From GCA-2687025 sp964473525 (GTDB lineage: Bacteria; Poribacteria; WGA-4E; GCA-2687025), in contig CAYYPK010000003.1 in NCBI GenBank assembly GCA_964473525.1, forward strand, positions 256,770-320,769: a DNA stretch of 64,000 nt, read 5' to 3'. The notes under the pieces are model-generated. The model had not been told where the DNA came from. It saw only the letters and a list, made by a program, of their open reading frames with translations, and made no database searches. Positions 43,447-52,303 of this stretch are shown one piece after another. A program made the position numbers and the translations under genes. Positions within the stretch are counted from its first letter, which is position 1. Each line of letters begins with the position of its first letter.

Positions 43447-43814
43447 CATAGCCGACCGTCACCCCGCCTGGATAGGGGCCAAGGGACGTCCTCTCGACAG
43501 GCGATGGTAACGCACAGGGCCGCGTCCAACGGTCTGCCACTCTGAACGCAGTGAAGAGTCTCCCGGCGTGGTCGGCGGGGAGATTCTTCGTCGCTTCGCT
43601 CCTCAGAATGACAGCCTGGGGCGGCATCCGAGGCGGCACCAGCGTGTGTGAGTCACCCGCGTCGTCCCACGCCCTTGTAAGCGCGATGCCGCGCGGGCAG
43701 GCAGTTCTCTGTTGTCGCACGTCCTGCTATATGTAACGGTGTTCGCGCCGTCCACGATGGGGCCGGGCGCTCCGACCGGATCGCCCAGCCGCACTCTTAA
43801 CATGGGAATAGGGC
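43447..43814. other. Gene-free stretch containing an inverted repeat element
   Basis: About 370 bases between the SRPBCC and TIR genes. No coding frame is supported. The main content is the inverted repeat at 43531-43616. Confidence 0.6.
43531..43616. repeat. Imperfect long inverted repeat with GAAGA-TCTCCC arms
   Basis: GAAGAGTCTCCC (43553-43564) pairs with GGGAGATTCTTC (43578-43589), 11 of 12 positions. The pairing extends outwards through TCTGAACGCAGT on the left and GCTTCGCTCCTCAGAATGAC on the right. The right half matches a hairpin repeat (CAGAATGAC...GAGATTCTTC) that recurs between genes in many unrelated environmental genomes, so this is probably a dispersed repeat, not a gene-specific signal. 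Confidence 0.7.
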
Positions 43815-44818
43815 ATGGCGAACGAGGAACACGTCGCGATCCTGAAACAGGGCGTAGAGGAGTGGAACGCGTGGCGCGAGGGAAACCCCGGGACGGTGCC
43901 GAATCTGAGTAACGCCGTTCTGGATGGGGCGTCTCTTGTCGCGCCGCGGTGGAGCGGCGTGTGGATGCCCGGCGCGAATCTGAGCGAGGCGAATCTACGT
44001 GGCGCGAGCCTGCTCGACGCGAATCTGGTCGGTATTAACTGACCCGTGCAGACCTGAACGGTGCGTCCCTATACAACGCGAATCTGAGCGGCACGATTCT
44101 GCGCGACGCAACTCTCACCGGTGGGTGGCTACTGGAGACGGACTTCAAGGGCGCGCAGCTGCGTGGCGCGGACATCACCGGTGCGGTTCTGCACGCCACG
44201 ACGTTCGCGCGCGTGGACCTGCGAGGGGTGAAGGGCTTGGGGCAAGTCGAGCACCTAGGGCCATCCACGCTCGGGATCGACACGCTCTACGCCTCGGAGG
44301 GCAACATCCCAGACGTGTTCCTCCGCGGCTGCGGCGTCCCCGACGACATGATCAGGTTCGCACACGCGCTATCGGGCGCGGTGCAGATCTACTCGTGCTT
44401 CATCAGCTACGCCGTCGTGGACGAGGTGTTCGCGCGCCGCCTGTACAGCGACCTGCAAGGCGCGGGCGTCAGGTGTTGGCTGGCGCAGGAGGATCTCAAG
44501 CCTGGCGACCGGACGTGGTCCGTCATCGAGGACCAATTACGGGTCAGAGACAAGCTGTTGCTGATCCTGTCCGCGGCGTCCATCGAAAGCGAAGCCGTGC
44601 AGCGTGAGGTGAAGCACGGGCTGGCTCAGGAGATGAAGCAGAACAAGCAGATTCTCTTCCCGATCTACATCGACGATGTGGCGCTGAAGTCGCGGAAGCG
44701 GTGGGTTGCCGCGCTACGCAAGGAGCGGCACTTCGGGAAGTTCGTCGACTGGGCGGATCCGGTCATCTATGACGCCCGCCTCGCCGAGGTGATCGGGTGG
44801 CTGAAACCGGGCGGGTAG
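43815..44818 (+). pseudogene. Pentapeptide-repeat plus TIR domain protein, frameshifted
   Basis: The first frame (43815-44042) encodes NEEHVAILKQGVEEWNAWRE and pentapeptides up to LLDANLVGIN, then TGA. The second frame is open from 44039 (LTRADLNGASLYNANLSGT) through IDTLYASEGNIPDVFLRGCG to a TIR domain at 44388-44818 (YSCFISYAVVDEVFARRLYS; VRCWLAQEDLKPGD; DKLLLILSAASIESEAVQRE). One missing C at 44039 separates them. Restored, the protein would be about 333 residues, a known pentapeptide-TIR architecture. The candidate NADase glutamate in the EAVQREV helix is kept, although the usual preceding tryptophan is alanine. Role unknown; TIR proteins can be NAD-cleaving effectors. Confidence 0.8.
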
Positions 44819-44822
44819 CGCG

Positions 44823-45353
44823 TCAGTTAGCGTCGTCGCACTCCTCTACCGCGCCCGTTGGCGTGAAGCCAAGGCGTTCGTAGAGCGATGCGGCGCGCGC
44901 GTCGTCGTCCCGCCACAGATGCAGACGAGGAACCCCGTGCGCCGCGAGCGTCGCTAGCGCGCGCTGGATCATGGCTGTGCCGACCCCATTGCCCTGGAAG
45001 CCGGGATCGACCTGGATGTTGTATATGCTGAACGCGTCCCCGGAGGCCCCGCCGCCGCCCACGAGGCACGCGGCAACGACCTCGTTCCTGACGGGGTGGC
45101 GTACGACCGTCGAAGCGCGCAGCGCCACGTCGTAGTTCGTGTCCGCCCTGTGATAGTCGAAGAGGCGCGTCACATAGTACGTCGCTCCATCGAGTGTGTT
45201 GGGTTCGCAGTCTGGGTGCAGCCGGTGGCCGATGCGCAACAGGAAAGCGCCTATGCAGGGAGCATCGCCCTCGGTGACGGCCGCAGGCCGGAGTCGCGCA
45301 TCCCACGCAACGTCGAAGGCCTCGGTTCGCCTCGCCATCTCACGGAATGCCAT
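44823..45353 (-). CDS. GNAT N-acetyltransferase
   Basis: The ATG at 45353 (GAGGGAA just upstream) gives 176 residues. The acetyl-CoA site is IYNIQVDPGFQGNGVGTAMI (Q-G-x-G-[VI]-G), and the C-terminal LWRDDDARAASLYERLGFTP is the classical closing motif. Residues 1-70 carry a family-atypical lead-in with two cysteines. No substrate can be proposed. It converges on the TIR gene with a 4-bp gap. Confidence 0.85.
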   Translation of the reverse strand: MAFREMARRTEAFDVAWDARLRPAAVTEGDAPCIGAFLLRIGHRLHPDCEPNTLDGATYYVTRLFDYHRADTNYDVALRASTVVRHPVRNEVVAACLVGGGGASGDAFSIYNIQVDPGFQGNGVGTAMIQRALATLAAHGVPRLHLWRDDDARAASLYERLGFTPTGAVEECDDAN

Positions 45354-45420
45354 CTCGTTCCCTCTTCGTGTGTCCGGCGCCGCAGATGGCGTGGAAGCCA
45401 CCGGGCGGGCGGAACCGCAG

Positions 45421-46359
45421 TCATCCGTCGTCCGACAGGAAGCGCTCGCGGCTCAGGTGCAGGCACATCGGAACCGGGATGTCCCACTCTGACCACATCG
45501 GCCACACCGCGCCCACGCGCAGGTCGCCCACGTGGCTGACGAACTGGTACGCGTCCATGACGGAGATACCTCGGGCGCCCGCGAGCAGCTCCGCCATGGT
45601 CGTGACCGCGTCGGTCACGCTCTCCTTCACGGCGTGCTTCACGCCGACGGTGATGTAGGCGTCCGGCGTCTCAATGAGCATAGCCCGCAACGACTGATGG
45701 GGAGACCGGTCCACTCGCAGGCGTCCCAGCAACGACACCTCGAGCGAGAATCCGTTGATTTCGCCGTCGCCCTGGAGCGCGTGTCCGTCGCCGCACGCGA
45801 AGTACGCCCCGTCCCGCTGGCACCGAACGTGCACCGTGGCGCCTGCGGCGATGTCGGGTATGTCCATGTTGCCGCCGTGCCCGAACGGCTCGGGCGCTGG
45901 CTCCGACGGAACCACGCCGAAGCAGCCGTACATGGGTCGCACCGGCGCGGACACGCCGCCGGGGAAGTGGGCGACGCCGTCCTCAATGCGCACGAAGTCC
46001 TCGCGTTGCTCCTGCATGTCCGGCGGCAGCAGCGTGTCGGCGCCGCCTGCTCCCAGCAGCGTGTGTCCTACCACCTCCAGCGCCTCGATCGTGACCGCGA
46101 TGACTTCGCCCGCGCGGATCCCGTGTACGTACACCGGTCCCGTGGACGGGTTGCCGGCCATGGGGCCGTCCTGGTAGTTCAGGGTCGTCTCTTCGGTTAG
46201 CATGAACCGGTGGCACGTATCGACGGTCTCGACCTCGAACGACTCCCCCTGCTTGACGCGCAATGGCGGCTCGTCCGGGACGGCTGGCGGCGCTGGTGAT
46301 CCGTCCTCGCTGCGGCTGCCGTAGTTGTGGAACAGATGGTCTGCTGTGAGTCGCTGCAT
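45421..46359 (-). CDS. Acetamidase/formamidase family amidohydrolase
   Basis: The 312-residue cytoplasmic enzyme starts at ATG 46359. The FmdA/AmdA family is recognised by ETVDTCHRFMLTEE near the N-terminus, TGPVYVHGIRAGEVIAV, GNMDIPDIAAGATVHVRCQR and FACGDGHALQGDGEINGFSLE (metal/active-site region). It hydrolyses formamide or short amides to ammonia and the acid. It is 68 bp downstream of the acetyltransferase start, in the same direction and probably upstream of it in one transcript. Divergent from the secreted protein at 46393. Confidence 0.9.
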   Translation of the reverse strand: MQRLTADHLFHNYGSRSEDGSPAPPAVPDEPPLRVKQGESFEVETVDTCHRFMLTEETTLNYQDGPMAGNPSTGPVYVHGIRAGEVIAVTIEALEVVGHTLLGAGGADTLLPPDMQEQREDFVRIEDGVAHFPGGVSAPVRPMYGCFGVVPSEPAPEPFGHGGNMDIPDIAAGATVHVRCQRDGAYFACGDGHALQGDGEINGFSLEVSLLGRLRVDRSPHQSLRAMLIETPDAYITVGVKHAVKESVTDAVTTMAELLAGARGISVMDAYQFVSHVGDLRVGAVWPMWSEWDIPVPMCLHLSRERFLSDDG

Positions 46360-46392
46360 GGCTCCTGCCCCTTCCCTCGCCGAGGTACCCGC

Positions 46393-47631
46393 GTGTCCAT
46401 ACACCTGGCCGCCTGGAGGCATCCCGTGCTATCGCTGCTAGCGTTCGTGAATCTGTGCGCGACTTCGGCCGCCGAGTTGCCCGCCGTGCCCGCCACCGTC
46501 GAGGTGGTGAGTGACGCCGTGAAGCAGCGCACCATACACGGCTGGCACTCGTCACGGCTCGTCATGCTCGGTGGGACGCTGTACGCCGCCGGCACCGTCG
46601 CCGACCCGGACGGCGACAACGACTGGCAGGACCGTGGTCTGCTGTACCGCCGCGGCGCGGACGGTGTCTGGTCGGTCGCGGGAGAGACGCCCAACCAGCC
46701 GTACCACATGTGCGTGGGCGCGGACGGGCGGTTCTGGGTGGTTGCGCCTGCGCGTTACCACACCGCCGAGGTGTACCGCTCCAAGGCGCCTGGCAGCGTG
46801 TCCGATCTGGAGCTCGTCTACAACGGCACGTGCGCGTATCTGGGCGCCAGCGTCAACGCCGAGGGCGACTTCCTGCTGATGCACGCGCGCGACGGGACAT
46901 CGCTGCCGAACGCCGTCGTCGCAAAGTTCTACGAAGCAGCCACCGGCGAGTGGCACACGAGCGAGTTCGCAACGCCGGAGGGCAGATGCGGGTATGAAGG
47001 GATCGTGCTGCGTGGGAAATCCGCGTTCGCGATTGTGAACTCGTCGGCGAATCCGCCGCCCGACGACGCGACGGCGCAGGAGTCGTCGCCCTGGCGCACG
47101 GTGAGACTCGCGCGATGCGACGACCTCACGCAGGGCGAGTGGGAGACGCGCGCCTGGCTCGACCCGCCCTATGGCGCAACAGGCCTCGCGGACATGTACT
47201 CCGACGGCGACACGGTCTATCTGACGTATTCACACCGAGGCGCGGACTCGCTCGAGGCCTACGGTGATACGCCCGGTGGGAACTACATCGCCCGGGTGAG
47301 GTGGGACATGTCCGTCGAGACGTACCCGTTCCCCGTGGGCGTTGGCGGGGGGCGCATAGTGCGAGACTCGCGCGGCGCGTTCTACTTCGTCGGCCGGGCG
47401 GGCGACGAGATGCACGTGTGGGATATGGACGTCGAGGACGACTTCGCGCTCAGCAACGAGCGGCGTGTGGCGGGTTCCGCTGGGAAGCTCATGAACTACG
47501 TCGTCCACACGCTCAGGCCGCAGCGTTTCGGCGGCGAGACGGACGGCGACACGGTGCATCTGCTGAGCACGACCGTTTCCGACGATCCCGACAACGAGAC
47601 ATTCTACCACGTCGCCTTTGACCTGCGCTAG
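46393..47631 (+). CDS. Secreted beta-propeller protein (sialidase-like fold), unknown function
   Basis: GTG 46393 gives a 412-residue product with a signal peptide (HPVLSLLAFVNLCATSAA). The mature part is built of repeated four-stranded blades with G-x-L-[YF]-x-[AV] and D-G-[RD]-x-W patterns (TLYAAGTVADPDGDNDW; MCVGADGRFWVVAPARYHTA; GLADMYSDGDTVYLTYSHRG). This suggests a five- or six-bladed propeller of the glycoside-hydrolase/BNR type, but Asp-box motifs are absent. It is probably surface or periplasmic. No family name can be given. Confidence 0.75.
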   Translation: MSIHLAAWRHPVLSLLAFVNLCATSAAELPAVPATVEVVSDAVKQRTIHGWHSSRLVMLGGTLYAAGTVADPDGDNDWQDRGLLYRRGADGVWSVAGETPNQPYHMCVGADGRFWVVAPARYHTAEVYRSKAPGSVSDLELVYNGTCAYLGASVNAEGDFLLMHARDGTSLPNAVVAKFYEAATGEWHTSEFATPEGRCGYEGIVLRGKSAFAIVNSSANPPPDDATAQESSPWRTVRLARCDDLTQGEWETRAWLDPPYGATGLADMYSDGDTVYLTYSHRGADSLEAYGDTPGGNYIARVRWDMSVETYPFPVGVGGGRIVRDSRGAFYFVGRAGDEMHVWDMDVEDDFALSNERRVAGSAGKLMNYVVHTLRPQRFGGETDGDTVHLLSTTVSDDPDNETFYHVAFDLR

Positions 47632-47653
47632 CAGCCGCAGGCCGGCGCCGGCG

Positions 47654-48475
47654 CTACACGCCGGGAGCCTTGATGTAGTCCGTCAACTCGCAGACGACGC
47701 CGTCCAGGCAGAGAGGCGGTCGGACGTGGTTGACGCCAACCGGGTTCGTCATGCGTCCGATGGCTGCGTCATCCTCGCCAGACATATAGATGCTCGCCTT
47801 CCCGACGCGCTGACGATCCGACACGTTGGGCGGCGATCGGTGGATCACATCCTGGTGCCACACGATCACGTCGCCTGGTTCCGTCTCTACTCGAACGACA
47901 TCGTCCGGCGTGAAGCCGAGCGCAAACGGCTCGACCTGCGTGTGAATGCCGCCCATGTACTGGTGCTCTACCCTCCCAAGCACGTGCGATCCGGGGATCA
48001 GCTCCAGGGCGCCGTTGTCTTCTCGCGCCTCGTCCAGGCCGAGCCAGAAGTCGAACAGCACAGGAACAGCGATGTCATTGGCGCCATCGAAAGGGCTGGC
48101 GTCCTGGTGCCACGGCACTTCGACGCCGCAGCGTGGCGGCTTCATGAAGAAACCCCCGCCATTGAGCGGGTAGACGTTCGGCCCTAAGACATCCATCGCC
48201 AGCTCCATCAGACGCGGGTGCGCCGCGGCGTGCCTCCACAACACCGGATCCCGGAACGAGATCTCGTTGATCCAATCGAAGCGGTAGAGCGGGTCGGCGT
48301 GTGTCCTGGACGCTTCGTCTAGGGCCTCCCTGATGATCGGTATCTCGTCGCGGTAGCAATCGATGTTCCTCGCTACCTCGCGCAGGCGAGTCTTGCAGAC
48401 GTCAACATCGAGAGAACTCAGCACGCCGCGCTGCACGAAATAGCCTGTCTCCAACAAGACATCCCGCATCGACAT
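47654..48475 (-). CDS. Phytanoyl-CoA dioxygenase (PhyH) family oxygenase
   Basis: This 273-residue 2-oxoglutarate/Fe(II) oxygenase has the iron triad His123, Asp125 (VPWHQDASPFD) and His212 (VIWHQDVIHRSPPN), with Arg224 or nearby positioned for 2-oxoglutarate. LELIPGSHVLG is the family's usual turn. The start is ATG 48475. The substrate is unknown; the family is strongly expanded in Poribacteria and related symbionts. It is preceded on the same strand by the pectate-lyase gene, with a hairpin between them. Confidence 0.9.
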   Translation of the reverse strand: MSMRDVLLETGYFVQRGVLSSLDVDVCKTRLREVARNIDCYRDEIPIIREALDEASRTHADPLYRFDWINEISFRDPVLWRHAAAHPRLMELAMDVLGPNVYPLNGGGFFMKPPRCGVEVPWHQDASPFDGANDIAVPVLFDFWLGLDEAREDNGALELIPGSHVLGRVEHQYMGGIHTQVEPFALGFTPDDVVRVETEPGDVIVWHQDVIHRSPPNVSDRQRVGKASIYMSGEDDAAIGRMTNPVGVNHVRPPLCLDGVVCELTDYIKAPGV

Positions 48476-48511
48476 ACTCGCGCAACTCCTCGCTCATTAT
48501 TGTGGCGATCG

Positions 48512-48527
48512 GGCGGGCCAGCCCGCC
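48512..48527. terminator. GC hairpin after the pectate-lyase gene
   Basis: GGCGGGC and GCCCGCC (7 bp each) are separated by CA. The hairpin lies 59 bases past the lyase stop and before the next same-strand gene. There is no strong U-tract, so it is only a likely terminator. Confidence 0.4.
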
Positions 48528-48585
48528 ACACGGCAGCGCACCCCTTCACCTGGTCACACCGGTCAGCCGGTGTCGGAACGGCGCC

Positions 48586-49965
48586 TCACGGCGCGCAAAG
48601 GCCGTTCAGATATTCCTCGAGGTTCGTGTATCCGTCCCCATCAGCGTCGCCGTTTCGATCCGCCGCGTCCCGCGGATTGAGGCGGTTGGACGTTTCCCAG
48701 GCGTCCGGCATGCCGTCGCGGTCGGTGTCCATAGCTGGCGAGCCACTGGTCAGCTCCGGCCAGCCGCCGACATCGTCCGGGCTGTCGATGCGGCGATGCG
48801 TGCGCGCCCGCACTCCCGCGATGAGGTGGATGTCCGCCGCATCGCGCCGCAGCGAGGCCCCCGCGTGAGACAGGACGGCGTCATACGCGGCGTCCGCGGC
48901 GTCCGTCGCTGGACGGTCTGTAGGCGCTACCGGCTGCTCGTCCATCGTGAACTCGTCGCGTGTGACTTCCGCGGGATAGGCGCCGCCGCGGACGCCCCAC
49001 TGCACCGCCAGGTAGTTGTCCAGGTTCCAGTCTGCGTGGCCTTCGAACACGTTGCCCGCCAGCACGCCGAACGTCGCGTCTTCCTCGACCGTCTTCGGCG
49101 CCATGGCGTGGCGAGTGTTGTCGCGATTGGGGCCTGGGCAGTAGTAGTTGCCGATCAGCGCGAACCGCCCATGGGAGAGGTTGGTATAGCCCTCGGCGTT
49201 GTAGATGACGTTGTTGCGGAAGTCGAACACGGCGCGCGGGTTGTACTTGCTGCCGCCACCCAGGCTGGGATGCCGGTTGCGACTGCTGGCGAGCAGGTTG
49301 TGGTGGATCGTCACATTTCCGGTGGTGTCGCGGAAGGAGGAGAGCATCGCGTGTCCTCCCTTGTGGTGCGTGCTCTCGTGCAGCGCCTCCGCGAAGATGG
49401 ACCACTGTAGCGTGAAGTTCTCCAGCCGGCGCGTGTCCATGATGCCGTCGACGCCCCACGTCGCCGTGATGTGGTCGAAGATGGTGTCGCACGCGCCTGA
49501 GACCGTGATGACGTCGTCGCTGGAGCCGCTCTCATCGCCCAGGCGTATGCGGATGTACCGGATGATGAGGTCGGAGGCGTCTCGAACATGCAGGTTCTGA
49601 CCCCGCAACGCGATTCCGTCTCCCGGCGCGGATTGGCCTGCGATTGTCAGGCCGGATACGTCGCGGATCTCCAGCCTCGACTCCAGGGCGATCGCGCCGG
49701 CTACGCCGAATACGATCGTGCGAGGGCCTGCCACCGTCTCGATGCCGTGCCGTAGCGATCCCGGGCCGTCGTCCGCCAACGTAGTAACGTGGTAGACGTC
49801 GCCGCCGCGCCCGCCCTTGGCAAACCTGCCGTAGCCCTCGGCTCCCGGGAAGGCTAGCTGGCGCGCCTCCGGCGCCGGCGCGTCGTCAGCGGCCGTCGGA
49901 CGGACGCCGCAGAAGACGACCGCAGCGGCGACGAACATTGACGAGAGAACCTTGCGCATGGGCAT
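48586..49965 (-). CDS. Pectate-lyase-like beta-helix protein with C-terminal calcium-binding repeats
   Basis: The ATG at 49965 has AGGA about 8 bases upstream and gives 459 residues with a signal peptide (VLSSMFVAAAVVFCGVRPTA). Residues about 36-330 form a right-handed beta-helix of PL1/pectate-lyase type. Landmarks are FPGAEGYGRFAKGGRGGDVY at the start, HGIETVAGPRTIVFGVAGAI, RYIRIRLGDESGSSDDVITV and VDGIMDTRRLENFTLQWSIF. The end (DTDRDGMPDAWE; NGDADGDGYTNLEEYLN) is a pair of type-3 thrombospondin/dockerin-like calcium loops. It is likely an extracellular polyuronate lyase, and its products would feed the ManD/KduD cluster. Confidence 0.88.
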   Translation of the reverse strand: MPMRKVLSSMFVAAAVVFCGVRPTAADDAPAPEARQLAFPGAEGYGRFAKGGRGGDVYHVTTLADDGPGSLRHGIETVAGPRTIVFGVAGAIALESRLEIRDVSGLTIAGQSAPGDGIALRGQNLHVRDASDLIIRYIRIRLGDESGSSDDVITVSGACDTIFDHITATWGVDGIMDTRRLENFTLQWSIFAEALHESTHHKGGHAMLSSFRDTTGNVTIHHNLLASSRNRHPSLGGGSKYNPRAVFDFRNNVIYNAEGYTNLSHGRFALIGNYYCPGPNRDNTRHAMAPKTVEEDATFGVLAGNVFEGHADWNLDNYLAVQWGVRGGAYPAEVTRDEFTMDEQPVAPTDRPATDAADAAYDAVLSHAGASLRRDAADIHLIAGVRARTHRRIDSPDDVGGWPELTSGSPAMDTDRDGMPDAWETSNRLNPRDAADRNGDADGDGYTNLEEYLNGLCAP

Positions 49966-50194
49966 GGGGCGTCCTGTCGGGGCGACGGTGGCGGCGTTGT
50001 GTGCGTGCCACAGGATAGAGCCGCGCGGTCGCCCGCGGAAAGGGTGACGCGGCGCGTCGTCGCCGCCGCGCGTCGGCCTTTGATTTGCACACGCGATGCC
50101 GCCAGTTCCCCAGCCGCCTAGCGCCGCCGACTTCGCCATCCTATAATGTATCGAGTCGGAATTAGGCGTGATCGCCTCCTGGAAGGAGCATGCG

Positions 50195-51058
50195 ATGCGA
50201 TGGTGTCGGAACGCGGTCGCACTGGTCGCCATGCTGGCGCTCGGAGCGCAGACGCCAACTGCTCACTGCGCCGACGGCGCGTTGCGCATGCGCGACGGGG
50301 ATTCGCTGTCAGCCGAGGCGGACGCGGCATTCCACGACATCGGCGACGAGGGCCTCACGGTCGAGGGCTGGTTCTGGCTGGATGAGCTTCCCGCCGTGGG
50401 TGAGGTGCAGACGTTCTTCGCCAACCCATCCAAATACGCGATGGGCGTGGGCATCTCTAAGGTCAACTGGGACGCCGACGAGTGGTTCGACCCCGGAGAG
50501 GCGCGCTCGTTCGGGTTCTTGTGGACGGATGAGGTGATGGGCTCGACTCACGTTGGCATCATGGGCGACGCGGATCACCGCAATCCGCCGGTGAAGGAGT
50601 GGTTCCACGTCGCTATGCAGTTCCACGCCAAGCCGCCGCACATGGGGTGGATCTTCAAGCACAAGCAGGCGCTTCCCTTCGCCTCGGACGAGGATTTTCC
50701 CTGGGCGCTCGCCGCTGGCGATGAGGCCCTCTACGTCGCGACGCCTGAGCTCGGCATCCGCGACTTCGGCGTCGTAGCCGACACGGACGTCACGGTCTTC
50801 AAGGGCCTGGTCGACGCGGTGCGAGTGTCTAACATCGCTCGGTACGACGGACGCGACGCCGTCCGCCCGCGTCACTTACGAGGGGACAAGCACACCGTCG
50901 CGCTCTGGACGTTCGACGGGGCGCAGCCTTTCGCCGACAAGTCCGGCAACGGCCACGATCTCGTGGGCGACGGGGAGATCGAGCCGTCGCCATTGGCGGT
51001 GCGCGCGAGGGGCAAGCTGGCGACGACGTGGGCAGGCATGAAGGGCGCCGCGCGGTAG
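50195..51058 (+). CDS. Secreted LamG-like protein with K-L-A-T-T-W tail
   Basis: ATG 50195, with AAGGAG 8 bases upstream, gives 287 residues. A signal peptide (NAVALVAMLALGAQTPTAHC) is followed by a concanavalin-like domain (GLTVEGWFWLDELP; EWFHVAMQFHAKPPHMGWIF; FKGLVDAVRVSNIARYDGRD; HTVALWTFDGAQPFADKSGN). The C-terminus ARGKLATTWAGMKGAAR matches tails on two other secreted proteins in this window. It should be exported and may bind glycans. The next gene follows in the same direction after 85 bp. Confidence 0.85.
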   Translation: MRWCRNAVALVAMLALGAQTPTAHCADGALRMRDGDSLSAEADAAFHDIGDEGLTVEGWFWLDELPAVGEVQTFFANPSKYAMGVGISKVNWDADEWFDPGEARSFGFLWTDEVMGSTHVGIMGDADHRNPPVKEWFHVAMQFHAKPPHMGWIFKHKQALPFASDEDFPWALAAGDEALYVATPELGIRDFGVVADTDVTVFKGLVDAVRVSNIARYDGRDAVRPRHLRGDKHTVALWTFDGAQPFADKSGNGHDLVGDGEIEPSPLAVRARGKLATTWAGMKGAAR

Positions 51059-51143
51059 CATCGACGTCGCCCGGAGGACGCCAAGGCTTCCACGCGCTGC
51101 GGCCACTCTGGAGAGGCGTCGGCGCGCGAACGGGGATCCACCG

Positions 51144-52208
51144 ATGACGGGAAACGAACGCGCCCGTACAGGAACGAGCGCTGGAGGGCGCCGCTGGCGT
51201 GGACGCCGGTGGGTCATCCTGGCCGTGGCACTGGCGCTGTGCGTCGTACAATCCGCTGCGGTCGGCGACGACGCAACCTGGCAGACGTTCGACGGACCCA
51301 CGATAGAGATGAAGGGGCTGACCTCGTCGGAGGACGGAACACTCTGGCTCATCACGGATGTCGGCGTCTACCGTTGGCGTCCCAACGTCGGCATTGGGTG
51401 GGAGCTGCTCGACCGCTTCCCCGAAGGCGACGTGCCATGGCGCGTGGCATCGAGTGACGGCGTCGTGTACGCGTGCTCGCCAGAGGGCGTGTACGTCTTC
51501 ATGGGCATTACATGGCGCGACGTGGGCTATGAGGGCGCGTACATGCCCTACCACATTGCCACGAGCGGCGGCGCCGCGTACGTCAACGGCTTCAACCCCC
51601 GCGCGTCGGCGCACTCGGATGTCGATCTGGCTGGCGTGGCTGATGTCTACTCGCCTGACACGCAGGAGTGGACGCGAGTTCTCGAGCTGCCCGTCAAGAC
51701 GGACCCCGCGCGCGACATGATCGAAGCGTTCCTCGAGCACGACGGTGCGCTGTATGTCTCAGACCGGGAGCGCGTTCGGAGGCGTCCTGTCGAGGGTGGG
51801 CAGTGGGAGGATGTGACACCAGCCCTATACGTCGAGCAAGAGCCTACGCGGCGCGGATTCCAGTTCCATCTGAGGGCTCTCGGCAAGGCGCTCTACCTGT
51901 ACAGCAACACCGCGATGCACCGACGCGAGGGCGAAACGTGGAGGCGAATCGAGAGGCCTCCGCGCACGCGCACGGTGTACGGCGAGGCGGGACAGGGCGA
52001 CACGGTTTGTCTCTACACCAACATCGTCAACGACGGCGAGACGACGGGATACGGCATCTTCGTCGGCAGAAGTCCGACGGACGCGTCCGACTGGCGACAG
52101 GTCCGAGAGGTCGAACGCCTCGACACGCTCTATATGACGATGACGCAGGGCATCCTCTACGTCGCTGATCGGCGGGAGCGGCGTGTCTGGCGGGTGAAGC
52201 TGCCGTAG
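51144..52208 (+). CDS. Secreted beta-propeller protein, unknown function
   Basis: This 354-residue product has a basic N-terminus and one hydrophobic segment (WVILAVALALCVVQSAAVG), a signal peptide or anchor. It continues as repeated blades of W-x-x-L-x-x-[FL]-P/ V-Y-A-[CV]-S-x-x-G-V-[YF] type (GTLWLITDVGVYRWRP; GVVYACSPEGVYVF; GALYVSDRERVRRRPV). The closing LYVADRRERRVWRVKL ends the last blade. It resembles the two-component-type reg-propeller or kelch-like folds. No catalytic motif is seen. It is likely co-transcribed with the LamG gene upstream. Confidence 0.7.
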   Translation: MTGNERARTGTSAGGRRWRGRRWVILAVALALCVVQSAAVGDDATWQTFDGPTIEMKGLTSSEDGTLWLITDVGVYRWRPNVGIGWELLDRFPEGDVPWRVASSDGVVYACSPEGVYVFMGITWRDVGYEGAYMPYHIATSGGAAYVNGFNPRASAHSDVDLAGVADVYSPDTQEWTRVLELPVKTDPARDMIEAFLEHDGALYVSDRERVRRRPVEGGQWEDVTPALYVEQEPTRRGFQFHLRALGKALYLYSNTAMHRREGETWRRIERPPRTRTVYGEAGQGDTVCLYTNIVNDGETTGYGIFVGRSPTDASDWRQVREVERLDTLYMTMTQGILYVADRRERRVWRVKLP

Positions 52209-52303
52209 CCCGTGCGCGCGGGTGGCAGGCTGGCGACGACGTGGGCCGGTGTCAGACGGGCGGCGTGGCAGCGTCGTGTCCGTGGCGGAGGCCGCGGCCG
52301 AAT

